Source: Flavobacteriales bacterium
GTDB lineage: Bacteria; Bacteroidota; Bacteroidia; Flavobacteriales_F; PHOS-HE28
Reading direction: 5' to 3'
Assembly: GCA_016700415.1 (NCBI GenBank)
Contig: CP065018.1
Location: 1,680,001-1,744,000, forward strand
Length of the DNA: 64,000 nucleotides
Part shown: one piece after another, positions 60,239 to 64,000 of the stretch
How positions within the stretch are numbered: position 1 is the first letter of the stretch
Layout of the letters: every line of letters begins with the position of its first letter
Position numbers and translations under genes: made by a program
The notes under the pieces: model-generated
The model's input: the letters and a program-made list of their open reading frames with translations, nothing else
Told to the model about the DNA's origin: nothing
Databases searched by the model: none

Positions 60239-62674
60239 TCAACCCCGCAGCTCCGCTCCCACTTCCTTCTCCAACGCCCCACGAATACGCCCCATGGCCT
60301 TCTCTACTTGCTCGTCGGTGAGGGTCTTCTCGTTGTCCTGAAGGATGAAGCTGATGGCGTAGCTCTTCTTGCCAGCGGGCAGTTTGTCGCCTTCGTACAC
60401 ATCGAAAAGGTCCACTTCGCGCAGCAACTTACGCTCCGCTTGGTAGGCGATCTGCTCGAGTTGCGCGTAGGCCACGGAGCGGTCCAGCAGCAGGCTGAGG
60501 TCGCGGCGTACGGCGGGGAATTTGGACACTTCCTGATAGGTGGTGTGGCTGCCGCGCAAGAGCGACACCAGCGTTTCATCGTGGATCTCCGCATAGTACG
60601 CGGGCTCGTCAACGCCGAAGGTCTTAGCAACGCTGGCGTCAACTTCACCCAGCAACGCCACGGTCTTCTTCCCGACCTTCACTTCCACTGCGGATGCCAG
60701 CAAGGGACTTTCACTATCGCTGTATTTCGTGGTCCCGCCCAGCCCTATGCGCTGGATCAGTAGCTCGAGCTCCTCCCTCACATCGGCGAGTTCGGTCTTG
60801 CGGTCCGCGCTGCGCCAGTTGTCGTTCCAGCGCTTGCCCGTGATCAGCAATGCAACCCGTTCCTCCTCGATGATCGTGCCGTTCGCGACGGAATAGATGC
60901 GACCCTTCTCGAATAGGCGCAGGTCGCGGTGCTGGCGGGCCATGTTGTGTGCGGCGCTCTGCAGCAGGCCGAACAGCATCGTGGGGCGCATCACGTCCAG
61001 CTCAGCGCTCAGCGGATTCTTCAGGCGCACCATGGCTTCCTCGTCGGCGGCCTTCAGCTTCACGGTGCGACCGCCGTTCACGAGCGAGGGCGTCATCACC
61101 TCGCGGAAGCCTCGTGCCGCCAAATGTTGCGACAGCCGTTGGCGGAAACCTTCGGATGTTGTTTCGGGCTGCTGCACGGCAGGCATCATTAAGCGCTCCG
61201 GAATGGGCACTTGATCAAAGCCGTGGATGCGCAACATTTCTTCCACGAGGTCGGCTTCGCGCAGCACGTCCACGCGGTAGGGCGGCACTTGCACATGCAC
61301 TGTTGCAGCGGTGCGTTCGCTGATGCGGCAATCCAGCATTTCGAGGATACGCACCACGGCATCCGGCGTAATGGCCACACCGCAGAGGCGGTCCACGGTG
61401 GCGAAATGCAGGTCCACTTCGGCCCAGGTGCATGGCTGCGCGATGTCGATGATGGTGGAACTGATCTTCGCACCGGCCACTTCCTTCAGCAGCAGGGCGG
61501 AGCGTTTCAACGCATACACGGTGATCCCGGGATCCACGCCGCGCTCGAAGCGGAAGGAGGCATCGGTGTTCAATCCATGGCGGCGCGCGGTGCGGCGGAT
61601 GGTGACAGCATCGAAGCAAGCGCTTTCCAGGAAAATGGACGTAGTGCTTTCGGAAACACCGCTTCCCGCGCCACCGAACACGCCGGCCAAACAGGCGCCG
61701 TTCTCCGCGTCGGCGATCAGCAGGTCCTCGGGGTCGAGGGTGCGGTCCTTGTCATCCAACGTGATGAGGTGCTCGCCCGCCTTCGCCTTGCGCACGATGA
61801 CCTTGCCTCCTTTCAGCTTATCGGCATCGAAGGCGTGCAAAGGCTGGCCCAGTTCGTGCTGCACGAAATTGGTGACGTCCACCACGTTGTTGATCGGCTT
61901 GAGGCCGATACTCTTCAGGCGCTCCTGTAGCCAGGCCGGTGAAGGCGCGATGGTGATGTTCGTGAGCGTGAGCCCCGCATAGCGCGGAGCGGCATCCGGA
62001 GCCTGCACTTCCACCGGAACGGTGCGTGCGTCGTCATCCTGTTTGAAGGCTTCAACGGAAGGCAGCACCACGCTGTGCTTGCTTCCTGTGCGGTGGTTCA
62101 GCGCGGCGATGAGGTCGCGGGCCACGCCCCAATGGCCCAAGGCATCGGAACGGTTGGGCGTAAGGCCGATCTCGATCACGTGGTCGCTTTTCAGTTGCAG
62201 TTGCTCAGCGGCAGGCGTACCCGTTTTTGCGGAAGCGTCCAGCACCATGATGCCGGCGTGGTCCGTGCCGAGCCCGAGCTCATCCGCAGCGCAGATCATA
62301 CCCATGCTCTCCACGCCGCGGATCTTCGCTTTCTTGATGGTGAACGGCTCACCGCCCACGGGGTGCAATTCCGCCCCGACGGTCGCCACGAGCACCTTCT
62401 GCCCGGCGGCCACATTAGGCGCGCCACAGACGATCTGGGAAGGTTCCCCGGCACCGAAGTCCACGGCGCATACCTGCAGGCGATCGGCATCGGGATGCAT
62501 ACTACAGCTGACCACTTCGCCTACCACCACCCCGGCCAACATGCCCGGCACGGACTCCACCGCTTCCACGCTTTCCACCTCCAGCCCGGTGCTGGTGAGG
62601 ATGTCCGCCGCTTCATAGGGCGAAAGGGCTTCGGTGTCGATCAAGGTGAGGAGCCAGTTCCAGGAAATGCGCAT
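60239..62674 (-). CDS. pheT: Phenylalanine--tRNA ligase beta subunit
   Basis: An 811-residue protein, the beta chain of the alpha2beta2 enzyme that charges tRNA-Phe. Domains in order: N-terminal MRISWNWLLTLIDTEALSPY, a tRNA-binding (EMAP-like) domain at ~40-150 (PDADRLQVCAVDFGAGEPSQ, IVCGAPNVAAGQKVLVA), B3/B4 editing region, B5 domain (~405-475), catalytic-like core, and the C-terminal ferredoxin-fold anticodon-binding domain with FPAVRRDLSLLLDRSVAY. pheS is not in the window. A TACTTTCG box lies 19 bases upstream of the start. Confidence 0.96.
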   Translation of the reverse strand: MRISWNWLLTLIDTEALSPYEAADILTSTGLEVESVEAVESVPGMLAGVVVGEVVSCSMHPDADRLQVCAVDFGAGEPSQIVCGAPNVAAGQKVLVATVGAELHPVGGEPFTIKKAKIRGVESMGMICAADELGLGTDHAGIMVLDASAKTGTPAAEQLQLKSDHVIEIGLTPNRSDALGHWGVARDLIAALNHRTGSKHSVVLPSVEAFKQDDDARTVPVEVQAPDAAPRYAGLTLTNITIAPSPAWLQERLKSIGLKPINNVVDVTNFVQHELGQPLHAFDADKLKGGKVIVRKAKAGEHLITLDDKDRTLDPEDLLIADAENGACLAGVFGGAGSGVSESTTSIFLESACFDAVTIRRTARRHGLNTDASFRFERGVDPGITVYALKRSALLLKEVAGAKISSTIIDIAQPCTWAEVDLHFATVDRLCGVAITPDAVVRILEMLDCRISERTAATVHVQVPPYRVDVLREADLVEEMLRIHGFDQVPIPERLMMPAVQQPETTSEGFRQRLSQHLAARGFREVMTPSLVNGGRTVKLKAADEEAMVRLKNPLSAELDVMRPTMLFGLLQSAAHNMARQHRDLRLFEKGRIYSVANGTIIEEERVALLITGKRWNDNWRSADRKTELADVREELELLIQRIGLGGTTKYSDSESPLLASAVEVKVGKKTVALLGEVDASVAKTFGVDEPAYYAEIHDETLVSLLRGSHTTYQEVSKFPAVRRDLSLLLDRSVAYAQLEQIAYQAERKLLREVDLFDVYEGDKLPAGKKSYAISFILQDNEKTLTDEQVEKAMGRIRGALEKEVGAELRG

Positions 62675-62692
62675 GGAGGAATGAATAGGCCG

Positions 62693-62700
62693 CGAAAGTA
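62693..62700 (-). promoter_or_regulatory. Promoter -7-like box TACTTTCG for pheT
   Basis: Minus-strand TACTTTCG lies 19 bases upstream of the pheT start, giving a leader of about 10 bases. It fits the TAnnTTYG pattern. Confidence 0.45.
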
Positions 62701-62745
62701 GCCACGGGGTCTGCGATGGAAGTCTGTCGGGATGGCTCGCCCGCT

Positions 62746-62753
62746 TACCTTCG
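62746..62753 (+). promoter_or_regulatory. Promoter -7-like box TACCTTCG for the YhhN-family gene
   Basis: TACCTTCG on the plus strand ends 8 bases before the ATG at 62762, so the transcript would be leaderless or nearly so if the box is used. Confidence 0.4.
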
Positions 62754-62761
62754 GCGCTTCA

Positions 62762-63493
62762 ATGGATCCAAAGAAGAACCTGGTCCTTAACGGCAGTATC
62801 TACTCGCTTGCCCTGATCGGCACGTGCATCGCGCAGTTGAAGGGCCTGCACACGCTGGAATGGCTATGCAAGCCGTTGCTGATGATCATGCTCTCCTCTT
62901 GGTTCTTTTTCAACAGCCGCCGCGTAGGTGACCGGTTCACGCTGTTGGTCCAAGCGGGGCTGTTCTTCTCCCTCATTGGCGACATTGCCTTGATGTTCAC
63001 TTATGTGGACGACTTCAACTTTCTCATCGGCCTCAGCGCGTTCTTCCTTGCCCAGCTTTGCTATGCCTTTGCCTTCGCGCAGAACATTTCTGAGGTCGGG
63101 GGCATGGAAGGCCTGCTGGTCCCCATCCTGATCGCATTCGGTATCGGCACCTATGCTTTCTTTTTCGCTTGGGACCTCATGCCGCACTTGGATGATGGCT
63201 TAGGCTTGCCCGTGATCGCTTACGTGGCAGCCATCGCGCTGATGGGCATTCTGGCGGGGTTCCGTTACCGGCGCACCTACCCGCGCAGCTTTTGGCTGGT
63301 GTTCATCGGCTCGTTGCTCTTTATCGCCTCGGACAGCATGCTGGCTTGGGACCGCTTCCGTTTCCCGCTGATGGGGGCGCAGGTCGGGATCATCATCACG
63401 TACGCCATCGCGCAGTTCTTGATCGCCGCAGGCGCATTGGCGCATGTGCTGGATCCGGACCAGTTGCGGAGACGGCAGGCACTGACGACTTGA
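62762..63493 (+). CDS. YhhN/TMEM86-family membrane protein (lysoplasmalogenase-like)
   Basis: A 243-residue protein with about 7-8 membrane helices along its length (SIYSLALIGTCIAQ, LLMIMLSSWFFFNSRR, FFSLIGDIALMFTYV, FFLAQLCYAFAFAQN, VAAIALMGILAGFRYR, LLFIASDSMLAWDRF). Conserved features of the YhhN family include the GDIALMF and SDSMLAWDRF segments; the human relative TMEM86 is a lysoplasmalogenase, so an ether-lipid hydrolase role is possible. Start is ATG 62762, which fits family length; an upstream GTG-initiated frame adds residues with no membrane role. Confidence 0.85.
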   Translation: MDPKKNLVLNGSIYSLALIGTCIAQLKGLHTLEWLCKPLLMIMLSSWFFFNSRRVGDRFTLLVQAGLFFSLIGDIALMFTYVDDFNFLIGLSAFFLAQLCYAFAFAQNISEVGGMEGLLVPILIAFGIGTYAFFFAWDLMPHLDDGLGLPVIAYVAAIALMGILAGFRYRRTYPRSFWLVFIGSLLFIASDSMLAWDRFRFPLMGAQVGIIITYAIAQFLIAAGALAHVLDPDQLRRRQALTT

Positions 63494-63502
63494 GTGTTGG
63501 AC

Positions 63503-63619
63503 GCGGAGGCGCAGAGAATACAACCTTTTCTCGATCTCATAAGTGCCTGACGGAATGTGACGCATCGTAGCGTTCATCGTCCCGGATCTGACTATTCCTC
63601 TGCGTCTCTGCGCCTTCGC
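63503..63619. repeat. Inverted pair of CTCTGCGCCTYCGC modules
   Basis: GCGGAGGCGCAGAG (63503-63516) faces CTCTGCGCCTTCGC (63606-63619), 13 of 14 bases complementary, around ~90 bases. The right copy is preceded by CTCTGCGTCT. These belong to the repeat family at 22052 and 43934 and lie between the converging YhhN and recG genes. Confidence 0.6.
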
Positions 63620-63638
63620 GGCCAAAACCTTATTACTC

Positions 63639-64000
63639 TTATCCGATCCGCCCCCACACCGCCTTTTCCCGCATCTGTTCCCGTAAGTTGCCCGCAATCG
63701 CGGCATTCTTCGGGTCCTGAAGCTCCGGGTCCTCGTCCAAAAGCCGCTGCGCCACACGCCGTGCCTGTTGCAGGAGGTCAGCGTCCTCCACCAAATTGGC
63801 CAGATACAGTTGCGGGATACCGCTCTGCTGTGTGCCCATGATATCACCCGGTCCGCGCAACCGCAGGTCCACCTCACTGATCTCGAAGCCGTCCTGCGTG
63901 CGGACCATGGTGTTGATGCGTGTGCGTGAGTCGTTGCCGAGCTTGTCACCGGTCATCAGGATGCAGTAGCTGTGCTCGGCCCCGCGCCCCACCCGGCCGC
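63639..64000 (-). CDS. recG: ATP-dependent DNA helicase RecG, C-terminal part
   Basis: The frame is open to the window edge, so only the last ~120 residues are seen. They begin GRVGRGAEHSYCILMTGDKL, helicase motif VI of RecG with its arginine-finger region, followed by FEISEVDLRLRGPGDIMGTQ and ending in the short helical C-terminus (NLREQMREKAVWGRIG). RecG unwinds branched DNA and promotes replication-fork regression. The gene converges on YhhN across a 145-base repeat-rich gap. Confidence 0.92.
   Translation of the reverse strand, partial: GRVGRGAEHSYCILMTGDKLGNDSRTRINTMVRTQDGFEISEVDLRLRGPGDIMGTQQSGIPQLYLANLVEDADLLQQARRVAQRLLDEDPELQDPKNAAIAGNLREQMREKAVWGRIG

Noticed and set aside
1..64000. 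tRNA, rRNA, transposase, prophage and CRISPR genes
   Set aside because: Looked for typical T-arm GGTTCRANNCC, DDE or HUH motifs, phage modules and repeat-spacer arrays; none convincing by eye.

Overview
The window is a GC-rich stretch (roughly 60% by eye) of a Bacteroidota chromosome, most likely a high-GC Flavobacteriales-type lineage (the order is inference). Supporting signs are a PorX-type regulator of the type IX secretion system (T9SS), about ten secreted proteins with T9SS C-terminal sorting domains (types A and B), a fused LpxC-FabZ, PKD-repeat cell-surface proteins, and promoter boxes of the Bacteroidota TAnnTTTG type. No rRNA, tRNA, CRISPR array or transposase gene was seen.

Layout. 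1-1.7 kb: low-GC accessory DNA holding a 5'-truncated membrane gene and a macro-domain gene. The macro gene is bracketed by two inverted-repeat structures that look like integron attC sites, so it is probably an orphan gene cassette. 1.7-8.1 kb: surface polysaccharide locus (GT4 glycosyltransferase, Wzx-like flippase, two Wzz-like proteins, Wzy/WaaL-like polymerase). 8-15.2 kb: minus-strand run of a SpoIIE-type phosphatase, an LpxD-like acyltransferase, EF-P, an ABC ATPase and the lipid A genes lpxA, lpxC-fabZ and lpxD. 15.2-16.6 kb: operon of three small envelope genes. 16.8-26 kb: a T9SS cargo gene, a membrane adenylate cyclase, an HD phosphohydrolase, then porX-tsaE-ald and a small membrane protein. 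26-40 kb: surface and secreted proteins, including a 2029-residue PKD-repeat protein, a lipoprotein, an outer-membrane protein and a secreted esterase. A candidate small RNA lies at about 29.6 kb. 40-45 kb: proline dehydrogenase, aroB-aroA, and a LysM glucosaminidase. 45-52 kb: accessory region with two paralogous T9SS proteins, a MazF-type toxin-antitoxin pair inserted beside hutU, and a Fic protein. 52-57.3 kb: three tandem paralogous T9SS proteins with duplicated spacers. 57.3-59.7 kb: an ECF sigma factor and a protein that seems to join an inner-membrane anti-sigma-like end to an outer-membrane beta-barrel. 59.8-64 kb: DUF1801 protein, pheT, YhhN-family protein, and the 3' end of recG.

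How it fits together. Much of the window concerns the cell envelope: lipid A synthesis, polysaccharide assembly, peptidoglycan hydrolysis, and T9SS cargo with its regulator PorX. Many intergenic gaps are built from a small set of short repeated modules. A TAnnTTYG box stands a short distance upstream of many start codons and is probably the main promoter -7 element.
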